Positions 8,420 through 15,815 of a DNA stretch of 41,178 nucleotides are shown in pieces. Location: contig JAGBJO010000038.1 in assembly GCA_017934425.1 (NCBI GenBank), positions 1 to 41,178 of the forward strand, read 5' to 3'. Under the pieces are notes generated by a model that was given only the letters and a program-made list of their open reading frames with translations, was not told the DNA's origin and ran no database searches. This stretch comes from Ruminococcus sp. (GTDB lineage: Bacteria > Bacillota > Clostridia > Oscillospirales > Ruminococcaceae). The position numbers and the translations under genes are program-made. Within the stretch, counting starts at the first letter, position 1; the number at the start of each line of letters is the position of its first letter.

Positions 8420-9852
8420 AGAACAGCCACCTTTCCGATGCTGATGAAAACGGTAGTGCCTTCGCCAAGCTTGCTTTTAATGGAAAGTTTCGCAAAGTGC
8501 AGGCTTGCTATCTTCTCGCAAAGTGCCAGACCGATTCCGGCACCTCCGGCTTTACGGCTGCGGGACTTATCCACCATATAGAACGGCTGGAAAACCTTTG
8601 CAGCGTCCTCCTCGCTCATACCTATACCGTGGTCGGTAATGGCAATGACCACAGCACCGTCCTTTTTACGGGCAGTAAGGTCGATCTCCTGACCCTTTCC
8701 GGAAGCTTTTGCGGCGTTCTCGATGATGTTGTAGAGCAGGGACTTGAAAAGTTCCTCATCGGCGGAAAGAGTGATATCGTCGCATTGGCATTTCAGTGTT
8801 ACCTGGTTCTTGCCAAGGACTGGCACAAGGGCGTTCTGAGTATCCCTTATCATATCGTTCAGGCTGACAGGTGACTTGACGATTTCCGTACCGGACATGG
8901 CAGTAAGCTCCATGAGTTTACCGGAAAGTGAGCGCAGGCGCTTAGTTTCGTCAACTATGACCGATGCGTACTCCATACGTTCCTCGTCGCTGACGTTTTT
9001 GCGTATCCGGAGCAGGTCGGCGAAGCCCAGTATCGAAGTCAGGGGAGTTTTCATTTCGTGGGCAAGGTCGCCTATGAAAGTCTGCCTGTCCTCAGCGATT
9101 TTTTCGAGCCGCTGTGCATGGCTCTGTACAGCGTCCGCCATGATGTTCATATTCTCCGCCAGTTCCCGGAATTCCTGGCTTCCACGCTTGCGTATGCGTA
9201 TGCGGTAGTTTCCGCCGGCAATGGCTTTTGTGTAGGTATTCAGCCGGCTCAGAGGGCGCAGCAGGAGCATTGTGGTCACAAGGAGTATCAGCGATACCAC
9301 TGCCGCAGAAATGATACTTACCTGGCGTATGAACCGGGTCTGCTGTTCCTTCATGGTGTATATCTCTGAAACGTCAGTAGCAGTGATGAGCAGGTAATTC
9401 TCCCCGGCAGCTTCAGTCAGTGAGCCGATAGTCAGCAGACTTAATCCCTCGTCTGAGAATATCCTTACAGTGTAGTTATTATTGCCATTAAGGACGCTGT
9501 TAAGGTATTCCTGATCGCTGACAGGTATGCCGAGCTCATTGAAAATGTTCATCGCCACAAGAGTGCCGTCTGTTTTGAAAGCGGCTGAGGGGCGGTTGCT
9601 TCGGCTGAAAAGGTCGTCAGCGATAGCGGAGATGTCCTCGTCTGTAAGGGCTACTTTGTCAGACCTTAGCTGCTCATAAGTCAGGGCATTTGCGAACGAT
9701 GCTGCGAAGTAATCAAATTCCCGGACGGCATGGGATTTTTCACGCTCCAGGAGAAGCCGGTGGTTATTGCTGAGGATAGTCACGGAGACTATGTCGATGG
9801 CAATAATTATCAGCGAAAGCGAGCTGAGAAACAGCTTTTGCCACAGCTTCAT
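8416..9852 (-). CDS. Sensor histidine kinase
   Basis: A 478-residue class I membrane kinase. Two transmembrane segments (about 8-27 and 177-198) flank a sensor domain of about 145 residues; HAMP follows at about 199-250. The dimerisation/phosphoacceptor helix contains AHEMKTPLTS with H265. The ATPase domain shows the N box (N379), G1 DHGIGM (407-412), the F box FQPFYMVD and G2 GGAGIGLAL (436-444). All catalytic residues look intact. It overlaps the response regulator by 4 nt upstream and the accessory protein by 4 nt downstream, so all three form one unit. The signal sensed cannot be told from the sequence. Confidence 0.92.
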   Translation of the reverse strand: MKLWQKLFLSSLSLIIIAIDIVSVTILSNNHRLLLEREKSHAVREFDYFAASFANALTYEQLRSDKVALTDEDISAIADDLFSRSNRPSAAFKTDGTLVAMNIFNELGIPVSDQEYLNSVLNGNNNYTVRIFSDEGLSLLTIGSLTEAAGENYLLITATDVSEIYTMKEQQTRFIRQVSIISAAVVSLILLVTTMLLLRPLSRLNTYTKAIAGGNYRIRIRKRGSQEFRELAENMNIMADAVQSHAQRLEKIAEDRQTFIGDLAHEMKTPLTSILGFADLLRIRKNVSDEERMEYASVIVDETKRLRSLSGKLMELTAMSGTEIVKSPVSLNDMIRDTQNALVPVLGKNQVTLKCQCDDITLSADEELFKSLLYNIIENAAKASGKGQEIDLTARKKDGAVVIAITDHGIGMSEEDAAKVFQPFYMVDKSRSRKAGGAGIGLALCEKIASLHFAKLSIKSKLGEGTTVFISIGKVAVL

Positions 9853-10514
9853 GACTTGCCCTCAGATTCCAGACGGTAGCCCAGTTTGGGGATAGTGATG
9901 AGGCAGTCTTTCAGGTCGAGTTTACGGCGCACCTGCTGGACGTGGATATCGACAGTACGGCTCTCTCCGCCGAATTCGTAGCCCCAGACAGCCGACAATA
10001 GCCGCTCACGGGTAACGGCAATGTCCTGATGCTGGAGGAAGTAAACGATAACATCGAATTCCTTTGGTGTAAGCTGGACTGGTTCGCCGCCTTTGGTAAT
10101 GGTATGGCGGGAGGTGTCGATAGCGATATCCCTGTATGTGAGCATTTCGTGAGTCTTGTGGGAGCGCCTCAGGACCACGTCCACACGGGCGAGGAGTTCC
10201 AGGGCTTCAAAGGGCTTTACGATATAGTCCTCAGCGCCCAGACGCAGTCCCTTAACCTTGTCAGCAACGTCCTGCTTGGCTGTCAGGAAAATAACGGGAG
10301 TACCGCAGCTTTTTATCTTGTCCATGACCTGAAAACCGTCCATACCCGGCAGCATGATGTCCAGTAGGATAAGGTCGTAGCTGCCCTTCATAGCCTCCTC
10401 AGCGCCGGAAATGCCGTCATAGCAGCAATGTCCTTTATAGTCTACGATAGAGAGTGTAGCCTTTATCATGTGAGCAATGTTTTCATCGTCCTCAATAATT
10501 AGAATATTTATCAT
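9849..10514 (-). CDS. OmpR/PhoB-family response regulator
   Basis: A 221-residue DNA-binding response regulator. The receiver domain has the acidic pair D9-D10, phosphoacceptor D52, T78 and K100 before P-F; the C-terminal winged helix (about 125-221) has the ELTPKEFD-like and RTVDIHV-like features of the OmpR/PhoB class. The frame is open for 60 codons upstream, but those residues come from the MITE-like element in the leader, while the ATG at 10514 follows AGGGGTGA and begins the canonical receiver MINILIIEDD, so I start there. It is the first gene of the operon with the kinase and accessory protein. Confidence 0.93.
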   Translation of the reverse strand: MINILIIEDDENIAHMIKATLSIVDYKGHCCYDGISGAEEAMKGSYDLILLDIMLPGMDGFQVMDKIKSCGTPVIFLTAKQDVADKVKGLRLGAEDYIVKPFEALELLARVDVVLRRSHKTHEMLTYRDIAIDTSRHTITKGGEPVQLTPKEFDVIVYFLQHQDIAVTRERLLSAVWGYEFGGESRTVDIHVQQVRRKLDLKDCLITIPKLGYRLESEGKS

Positions 10515-10536
10515 ATTGTCACCCCTGCTGAAATTT

Positions 10537-10560
10537 GCGGAAAGCACTTGACTTTTCCGC
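10537..10560. promoter_or_regulatory. Inverted repeat, possible operator
   Basis: GCGGAAA (10537-10543) and TTTCCGC (10554-10560) form a perfect 7-bp inverted repeat with a 10-nt spacer. It overlaps the -35 of the plus-strand promoter at 10548-10576 and lies just upstream of the response regulator ribosome binding site. A role as binding site for a regulator, possibly the adjacent one, is inference. Confidence 0.4.
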
Positions 10561-10576
10561 TGAAATAACTGATAAT
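10548..10576 (+). promoter_or_regulatory. Possible promoter reading into the MITE-like element
   Basis: TTGACT (10548-10553), 17-bp spacer, GATAAT (10571-10576). It would transcribe across the palindromic element toward the lipoprotein gene. The match is good but the product is unknown. Confidence 0.4.
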
Positions 10577-10583
10577 AATTAGG

Positions 10584-10763
10584 TATAGGCAACACCGCAC
10601 AGAGATTGTGGTGCAGATGCGCAGTCAGATTTTTCGGCAGATTGTGCAGAAATTTCGCAGGCATACTGACGTATGCCAAGAAATTTGTGTGCAAGATGCC
10701 GGAAAATATGCAAGCAGATGTGCCACAAAGCCGTCAGGCGGTCTTTGTGCGGTGTTGCCTATA
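10584..10763. mobile_element. 180-bp palindromic MITE-like element
   Basis: The ends are perfect 17-bp inverted repeats: TATAGGCAACACCGCAC at 10584-10600 and its reverse complement at 10747-10763. The interior continues as an imperfect palindrome down to a centre of GGCATAC-TGAC-GTATGCC near 10662-10679, with AAATTT arms either side. The right half carries an extra small hairpin (CCG-TCAG-CGG type, near 10729-10741) not present in the left half. There is no transposase, so it is a non-autonomous element or a large REP-like palindrome. No second copy occurs in this window. It lies inside the predicted leader of the response regulator operon. Confidence 0.8.
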
Positions 10764-10768
10764 GTATT

Positions 10769-10797
10769 ATTGTAACAGTTAAGAAGCCGGTTGTCAA
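10769..10797 (-). promoter_or_regulatory. Promoter of the two-component operon
   Basis: On the minus strand TTGACA (10797-10792), 17-bp spacer, TACAAT (10774-10769). The predicted start, near 10762, coincides with the edge of the MITE-like element, so the transcript would contain the whole palindrome in a leader of about 250 nt. Confidence 0.6.
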
Positions 10798-10838
10798 AGG
10801 TTAGAGAAAAAATTTGCAGTTTTTTTGCAGCCGGAGTG

Positions 10839-10877
10839 TGACATTCTGACATTCTTAAATGTGTATATAATATACAC
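10839..10877 (+). promoter_or_regulatory. Promoter region of the C39-like lipoprotein gene
   Basis: TATAAT at 10866-10871 sits inside a perfect inverted repeat GTGTATA-TAA-TATACAC (10861-10877). Upstream, TGACATTC occurs twice in tandem (10839-10846 and 10847-10854), overlapping the -35 zone, which has no good match to TTGACA. Tandem repeats replacing a -35 box suggest an activator-dependent promoter; which regulator binds is unknown. Confidence 0.5.
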
Positions 10878-10896
10878 CACAGCCACGGAGGATAAA

Positions 10897-11853
10897 ATGA
10901 AAAGGATATTACCGCTGATCGCAGCCTTTGCTCTGCTTACCGGCTGCACTGATGATATAACAGTAACCGATGCTTTTGGTGAACAGCCATTTACTGAGGA
11001 GGAAGAACCAACTACCGAGGAGCCGACCTTTTCACAGGAGCAGCTTGATGACATGAAGGACAGATATTCAGACAAGCTTGATATCCCGGAACGTGAGGAC
11101 GAAACTGAGCCTGAAACCGAGGCTGAGCCTGAAACTGCACCTGCTGATGATCCTGAACCAGAAACAGAGCCGGAAACGGAGGAAACTACCGAGGAGAAGT
11201 TTGTACCGCCTCCGACTCCTGAGATACCGGAGCTTATTTACTACCTTGATGTGCCTTTCACTAATCAGGACGATTATCCTACCGGCTGCGAACTGGTAAG
11301 CACATCCATGCTGCTGAACTTCTACGGCTTTGAGATATCTCCCTCAGATCTGATCGAGGAGGGGTATATGGACGTAGTGGAGGTTACTCTGGACGATGAT
11401 AATGTCCTCCACGCAGGCGACCCGAATGAAGCCTTCATTGGCGACCCCTACGACAGTCATGGCTACGGCTGCTATAGCGGTGCAGTTCTGAAGGCACTTA
11501 ACAGAGTGCTTGAGGACGAGTTCTATGATGCGGTGAACCTTACCGGGCTGAGTCTGAGTGACCTGTGTATGGAGTACATTGACTACGGTACGCCTGTAAT
11601 TATCTGGGCAAGCCTGAATATGGCTGAAACTGAGGTCAAGGAGGAGAATACCTGGATAATCGACGAAACAGGGGAGGAGTTCACCTGGGTATCAAATGAG
11701 CATTGTATGGTGCTGGTGGGATACGATGACGATTTTTACTATTTTCAAGACCCTACCGCCGGTTCAGCTACGGTCTACGAGCGAACTCTTGCAGAACATC
11801 GCTATGAAGAACTTGGCAGACAGGCTGTTGCTATATCCCCCTGGGACGAGTGA
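10897..11853 (+). CDS. Lipoprotein with a C39-like cysteine peptidase domain
   Basis: A 318-residue lipoprotein. The signal sequence ends in the lipobox LTGC (lipidated Cys near residue 17). Then comes a long acidic Glu/Thr/Pro-rich spacer (about 28-105), typical for carrying a domain through the wall, and a peptidase_C39_2-like domain with catalytic Cys in PTGCELVS, His in EHCMVLVGYDD and an Asp in FQDPT. This family often acts on peptides at the cell surface; its substrate is unknown. ATG at 10897 with GGAGG upstream is chosen over the open frame from 10825, which lacks a signal peptide and overlaps the promoter. It is divergent from the two-component operon. Confidence 0.8.
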   Translation: MKRILPLIAAFALLTGCTDDITVTDAFGEQPFTEEEEPTTEEPTFSQEQLDDMKDRYSDKLDIPEREDETEPETEAEPETAPADDPEPETEPETEETTEEKFVPPPTPEIPELIYYLDVPFTNQDDYPTGCELVSTSMLLNFYGFEISPSDLIEEGYMDVVEVTLDDDNVLHAGDPNEAFIGDPYDSHGYGCYSGAVLKALNRVLEDEFYDAVNLTGLSLSDLCMEYIDYGTPVIIWASLNMAETEVKEENTWIIDETGEEFTWVSNEHCMVLVGYDDDFYYFQDPTAGSATVYERTLAEHRYEELGRQAVAISPWDE

Positions 11854-11888
11854 TGAAAGTGGATGAATATTGCAATAAAAAAGAACGT

Positions 11889-11937
11889 TATGCAAAAAAG
11901 TGTACTGTGCTTTAAGCTTAGTACGCTTTTTTGCATA
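11889..11937. terminator. Terminator after the lipoprotein gene
   Basis: An 18-position stem with one wobble: 11889-11906 pairs with 11920-11937. The six-T run lies inside the right arm (11927-11932), so the structure could work in either direction. Confidence 0.7.
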
Positions 11938-11999
11938 TTAAAAATAAGTACGATAAGTAAAAAGTCATGAAAATGATTCGATTCTGCATAATTTTTATA

Positions 12000-12028
12000 T
12001 TGACTTTATTGCGGAATTGTGCTATCAT
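12000..12028 (+). promoter_or_regulatory. Promoter of the CE12 esterase gene
   Basis: TTGACT (12000-12005), 17-bp spacer, TATCAT (12023-12028). Predicted leader about 60 nt, AT-rich, with no strong hairpin. Confidence 0.6.
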
Positions 12029-12095
12029 TAAATAAAGTAAAAAGTACGAATAATTTCAAAAAAATTTACAAGTAAAGAAATTGGAGGAGTATCTT

Positions 12096-15000
12096 ATGAA
12101 AATCAGAAAGCTTATAAGCGGTCTGACCTCTGCGGCTTTGTCTGTTTCCATGTTTGCAGGTTTGAACCTTGCTTCCGGAAGCGGCACTCTTAATGCGCAG
12201 GCGGCTCAGGCTAACTGGAAATTCGACTTTGGCTCTGGCGGAGTTACAAGCGGCTATACCGGCGTTTCCGCAACAGATGGCTACAGCGCTTCAAAGGGCT
12301 ACGGCTTCGCACAGACCGGCAATGTGGCTAACGTAAGCGCTGGCGGCACTGGCGCTGGAAGCGATGCGGTACAGTTCAAGAGCGAGGATGCCAGCAATAC
12401 CTTCAACGTTGACCTGCCGAACGGTCTGTATCAGGTATCTGTTACTACAGGTAACGTTTCCCGTACCTCCATTAAAATGGAAGGTATGCTCCAGATGATA
12501 AACCTCACCGGTCTTAATGCTACTGAGACTATCCAGATCCCCGTTACTGACGGTCAGCTCAATATCCAGGCTGTTGCAGGAAGGGCTGGCACACAGTTCT
12601 CTATCTCAGCTATCGAGATAACTCAGCTCAATACTACCGGCGCTATGAATCCTACTATATGGATATGCGGCGACTCGACCGTTGCAAACTACTACAATAC
12701 CGCAGATACCGCTCAGCACGGCTGGGGTCAGTTCTTCGGCGGATATGTGGGAAATGCATACCAGATAAGAAATATGGCTTCAAGCGGTCAGTACGCCAAG
12801 GGCTTCGTTGAAGGCGGACAGTTCGACGCTATCGAAAAGTACGGTAAATCCGGCGACTACTACATAATCTCTATCGGTATCAATGATACCAATTACTCAA
12901 ATGCTGACGAGTATACATCATATGTTACTGACATGGTAAAGCGTGCCAAGGCTAAGGGAATGGAAGTAATCCTCGTTAAGCAGCAGGGCAGACGTGGTGA
13001 CCTTACAAGAAGTCCTCTCCTGGGCGGACGCTGGTTCGGCGGTCAGCTTGACAGCATCGGTGCTGCGGAGAACGTTAAGGTTGTTGACCTGTTCACTCCC
13101 TGGCAGGATTTCGGCTTGTCAGTAGGATATGACGGAATGGCTGACTACTACGCTATCCAGGCTAACGGTTCAGCAGATGACCTCCACCAGAGCAAGAAGG
13201 GCTCTCAGAAGCTTGCTGAGATAATGCAGTCCCTCCTCCAGATAGGCGTTAAGCCTGCTATCACTCCCGAACCGGGCGCAAGCTATATGTTCAAGAACGT
13301 CAACAGCGGTCTGTACCTTGAAGTTGCAGGCGGTAAGGCTGAGGCTGGCGCTAATGTGCAGCAGTGGGGCGCTGACGGTCCTGCTGACCACAACACATGG
13401 GTAATGAAGCAGGCAGTAGGCGATTACTACTGGTTCTACTCAAATCTGGCTGACGGTGAAACTTACTGTATGTACGTTGATAACGGCGAGTCCGGAAACG
13501 GCGGAAATATCGTTATTTCTACCAAGAACGGCTACAGCGACCAGTACTTCAAGATACTCGACAACGGCGACGGCACTGTTACTATCACTACCAGAGCTTC
13601 CCGTGACGCAAGAGCAGTCGAGGTAGGAAGCGCTCTCACAAGTGCAGGCGCTAACGTTCAGCAGTGGGAACTCAATAACCACAACTGCCAGAAGTGGATA
13701 ATGGAAAAGGTTGACTACCCCGTTACCACAACAACTACTACAACAACCACCACTACTACAACTACCACCACTACTACAACAACTACTACCGAAAAAGAGC
13801 CTGAAATACCGGGCAAGAAGATCACCCTCGGTGATGCAGATTGCAGCGGCAGCATAAGCGTTTCTGATATCGTTTGTGTGCTTCAGTACGTTACAAATAA
13901 GGCAAAGTATCCTCTTGAAGATGACGGTATCCTCAATGCAGATTTCGACCAGGACGGCACTATCACAGCTAAGGACGCTGCACTTATCCAGCAGTATGAT
14001 GCAGGTCTTATCGGTCTGCCGGAGATAGTTACAACTACTCCTTCAACTACAACCACAACAACTACTACCGAGGAAACTACCACAACTACAACAACTACTT
14101 ACTACGGTGTTTACTACGCTGTTGACCAGTACTGGACTGATGGCGTTATCGAAAACACAAACGCTGGCTACACAAGAGATGCTTACATAAACCTGGACAA
14201 CACCAACACAAGTAACATCATCTTTGACGTGGACGTTCCCCAGGACGGCAACTACATGACACATATCCGTTTTGCTAACGGTTCTGCAAACGACAGAAAG
14301 ATGTCTATCCATGTAAATGGTGATACCGGCGAATACTGGATGCAGTCATTCCCAAGTACAGGTTCATGGACTGACTGGACAGAGTACGGTATAGTTCTCC
14401 CCCTGAGAGGCGGCCCCAATACTATCAAGCTTGCATCTGCAACTAATGAGGGCGGCCCGAACCTGGATTACATCAGCCTTGTTCTGACAGACGAGCCTTT
14501 CGCTGAGACTTACGACCCCTCATCAGAGATCCAGCCTGGCGGAAATGATACACCTACACTCTTTATCGCAGGCGACTCAACTGTACAGTCCTACAGAGCC
14601 CAGTACGCTCCTCAGCAGGGCTGGGGCTACTACCTTGGCGACTACTTCGACGACACTTTAACCGTTGACAACCGTTCTATCGCAGGCAGAAGCACTAAGA
14701 AGTTCTACGACGAGGGCAGATGGCAGGGTATCCTTGATGACTCCAAGGAAGGCGACTATGTAATGATACAGTTCGCTATCAATGATGCAGGCGCATCAAA
14801 TGCTGACAGATACGCTCCCACTTGCGGAAACGTCAACAACCCCACAAGCGGTTCATATGAGTGGTACATGACAGAGTTCATCAACTCCGCAAAGGCAAAG
14901 GGTGTAACTCCCATACTTGTAACAACAGTTATCGGTATGAAGGCATACTCTGGCGGCAAATTCGTTAACAGCTACACAAACTACTGCGATGCCTGCAAGC

Positions 15001-15230
15001 AGCTTGCAAGCAAGTACAGCGTTCCCTGCATCGACCTGAATACACTTATGGTAAACCACTACAATTCCGTAGGCTATAACACAGCACTCAGCTATCACCT
15101 TATGGGTGCAGTTGAAGGCTCTACCGACGGCACACACTTCTGCGAGAAGGGTGCTAACATCGTAGCCGGACTTGTAGCAAAGGCAGTAAAGGATCAGAAG
15201 ATCGCAGGTCTTGCTGAAAAGGTAAAGTAA
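12096..15230 (+). CDS. Cellulosomal double CE12 esterase (CE12-CBM13-dockerin-CBM35-CE12)
   Basis: A 1044-residue secreted protein. Modules: signal peptide (1 to about 39); beta-sandwich N-terminal domain of CE12 esterases (40-182); SGNH/CE12 esterase 1 (185-388) with GDST, GIND and DDLH blocks; CBM13 ricin-B lectin (391-542) with two QQW motifs; Thr linker; type I dockerin (575-641); second Thr linker; CBM35-like module (669-805); CE12 esterase 2 (820-1044) with GDST, AIND and DGTH blocks. CE12 enzymes remove acetyl groups from pectin (rhamnogalacturonan) or xylan. The dockerin lies between the catalytic units. I recall the same order in cellulosomal Ruminococcus proteins. The ATG at 12096 has GGAGGAG upstream, better than the TTG at 12081. 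Confidence 0.92.
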   Translation: MKIRKLISGLTSAALSVSMFAGLNLASGSGTLNAQAAQANWKFDFGSGGVTSGYTGVSATDGYSASKGYGFAQTGNVANVSAGGTGAGSDAVQFKSEDASNTFNVDLPNGLYQVSVTTGNVSRTSIKMEGMLQMINLTGLNATETIQIPVTDGQLNIQAVAGRAGTQFSISAIEITQLNTTGAMNPTIWICGDSTVANYYNTADTAQHGWGQFFGGYVGNAYQIRNMASSGQYAKGFVEGGQFDAIEKYGKSGDYYIISIGINDTNYSNADEYTSYVTDMVKRAKAKGMEVILVKQQGRRGDLTRSPLLGGRWFGGQLDSIGAAENVKVVDLFTPWQDFGLSVGYDGMADYYAIQANGSADDLHQSKKGSQKLAEIMQSLLQIGVKPAITPEPGASYMFKNVNSGLYLEVAGGKAEAGANVQQWGADGPADHNTWVMKQAVGDYYWFYSNLADGETYCMYVDNGESGNGGNIVISTKNGYSDQYFKILDNGDGTVTITTRASRDARAVEVGSALTSAGANVQQWELNNHNCQKWIMEKVDYPVTTTTTTTTTTTTTTTTTTTTTTEKEPEIPGKKITLGDADCSGSISVSDIVCVLQYVTNKAKYPLEDDGILNADFDQDGTITAKDAALIQQYDAGLIGLPEIVTTTPSTTTTTTTTEETTTTTTTTYYGVYYAVDQYWTDGVIENTNAGYTRDAYINLDNTNTSNIIFDVDVPQDGNYMTHIRFANGSANDRKMSIHVNGDTGEYWMQSFPSTGSWTDWTEYGIVLPLRGGPNTIKLASATNEGGPNLDYISLVLTDEPFAETYDPSSEIQPGGNDTPTLFIAGDSTVQSYRAQYAPQQGWGYYLGDYFDDTLTVDNRSIAGRSTKKFYDEGRWQGILDDSKEGDYVMIQFAINDAGASNADRYAPTCGNVNNPTSGSYEWYMTEFINSAKAKGVTPILVTTVIGMKAYSGGKFVNSYTNYCDACKQLASKYSVPCIDLNTLMVNHYNSVGYNTALSYHLMGAVEGSTDGTHFCEKGANIVAGLVAKAVKDQKIAGLAEKVK
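13725..13790 (+). repeat. Threonine-codon repeat (linker 1)
   Basis: Twenty-two consecutive ACN codons, mostly ACA, ACT and ACC, encode a pure threonine linker (residues 544-565 of the esterase). Such linkers are probably O-glycosylated outside the cell. A second Thr-rich linker broken by Pro, Ser and Glu is encoded at 14031-14099. Confidence 0.9.
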
Positions 15231-15280
15231 TATAACAAAAATCCGGCAGTCTCTAAGGGTTGCCGGATTTTTGTTATATT
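15229..15280. terminator. Terminator overlapping the CE12 stop codon
   Basis: A perfect 20-bp inverted repeat (15229-15248 and 15261-15280) with a 12-nt loop. The GC-rich core is ATCCGGCA/TGCCGGAT with A and T runs outside it, the form of a bidirectional terminator. The left arm begins inside the stop codon. Confidence 0.85.
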
Positions 15281-15320
15281 ACGTTCGCTTACGCTCACGG
15301 TAATTACACATTAAAAGAAA

Positions 15321-15348
15321 AGAGCGTCCCTGAAAACAGGAACGCTCT
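15321..15348 (-). terminator. Terminator of rpmB
   Basis: AGAGCGTCCCTG (15321-15332) and CAGGAACGCTCT (15337-15348) form a 12-position stem with one mismatch. On the minus strand it is followed by TTTTCTTTT. Confidence 0.85.
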
Positions 15349-15367
15349 AAATTCTTGTGAACCGTAA

Positions 15368-15553
15368 TTATGCTCTCTCGACCTTACCAGAACGCAGGCA
15401 TCTTGAGCAAGCGTAGATATGACAAGGAGTACCCTTGACGATAGCCTTAACTCGCTTTACATTAGGCTTCCATGTTCTGTTAGTACGTCTGTGAGAGTGG
15501 GAGACCTTGATTCCGAAAGTAACTCCCTTTCCGCAGATATCACACTTTGCCAT
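15368..15553 (-). CDS. rpmB: Ribosomal protein bL28
   Basis: Large-subunit protein bL28, 61 residues, the usual length in Firmicutes. It begins MAKCDICGKG and has a second Cys pair (CSRC) near the C-terminus, so it is the zinc-binding form. It is monocistronic: a promoter lies at 15605-15633 and a terminator follows. GGAGGTGCAG upstream supports the ATG. Confidence 0.96.
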   Translation of the reverse strand: MAKCDICGKGVTFGIKVSHSHRRTNRTWKPNVKRVKAIVKGTPCHIYACSRCLRSGKVERA

Positions 15554-15604
15554 CAGGCTGCACCTCCTTATAAATTCTGAAAATCTAAATTAGACAACAT
15601 TAAG

Positions 15605-15633
15605 ATTATAACATATATTTTCAGAAAAAGCAA
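15605..15633 (-). promoter_or_regulatory. Promoter of rpmB
   Basis: Minus strand TTGCTT (15633-15628), 17-bp spacer, perfect TATAAT (15610-15605). Confidence 0.65.
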
Positions 15634-15718
15634 GTACTTTTCAAAAAAAAATCAAAAAAATTTTTTCGTGGATTTGTGTCCCTTTTGGGCGAAATCAACA
15701 GCATACCGCCGCCGGGTA

Positions 15719-15747
15719 TTGACTTAATGGCTTCAATCGTTTATAAT
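15719..15747 (+). promoter_or_regulatory. Promoter of the tepA-ftsK gene run
   Basis: TTGACT (15719-15724), 17-bp spacer, TATAAT (15742-15747). Predicted start near 15754. Confidence 0.7.
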
Positions 15748-15815
15748 AAATATGTATATGTTCTTGCACAGACGGGCATAATTACCCTGATATTCTTTTT
15801 CAGGAGGCTTCGATC

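Noticed and set aside
10515-10694. Sixty-codon N-terminal extension of the response regulator
   Set aside because: The codons are derived from the palindromic element and the leader; the receiver domain starts at the ATG at 10514 with its own ribosome binding site.
13725-14099. Repeats in the CE12 gene as a possible CRISPR or tandem-repeat locus
   Set aside because: The repeats are ACN threonine codons in two in-frame linkers, with no spacer-repeat structure.
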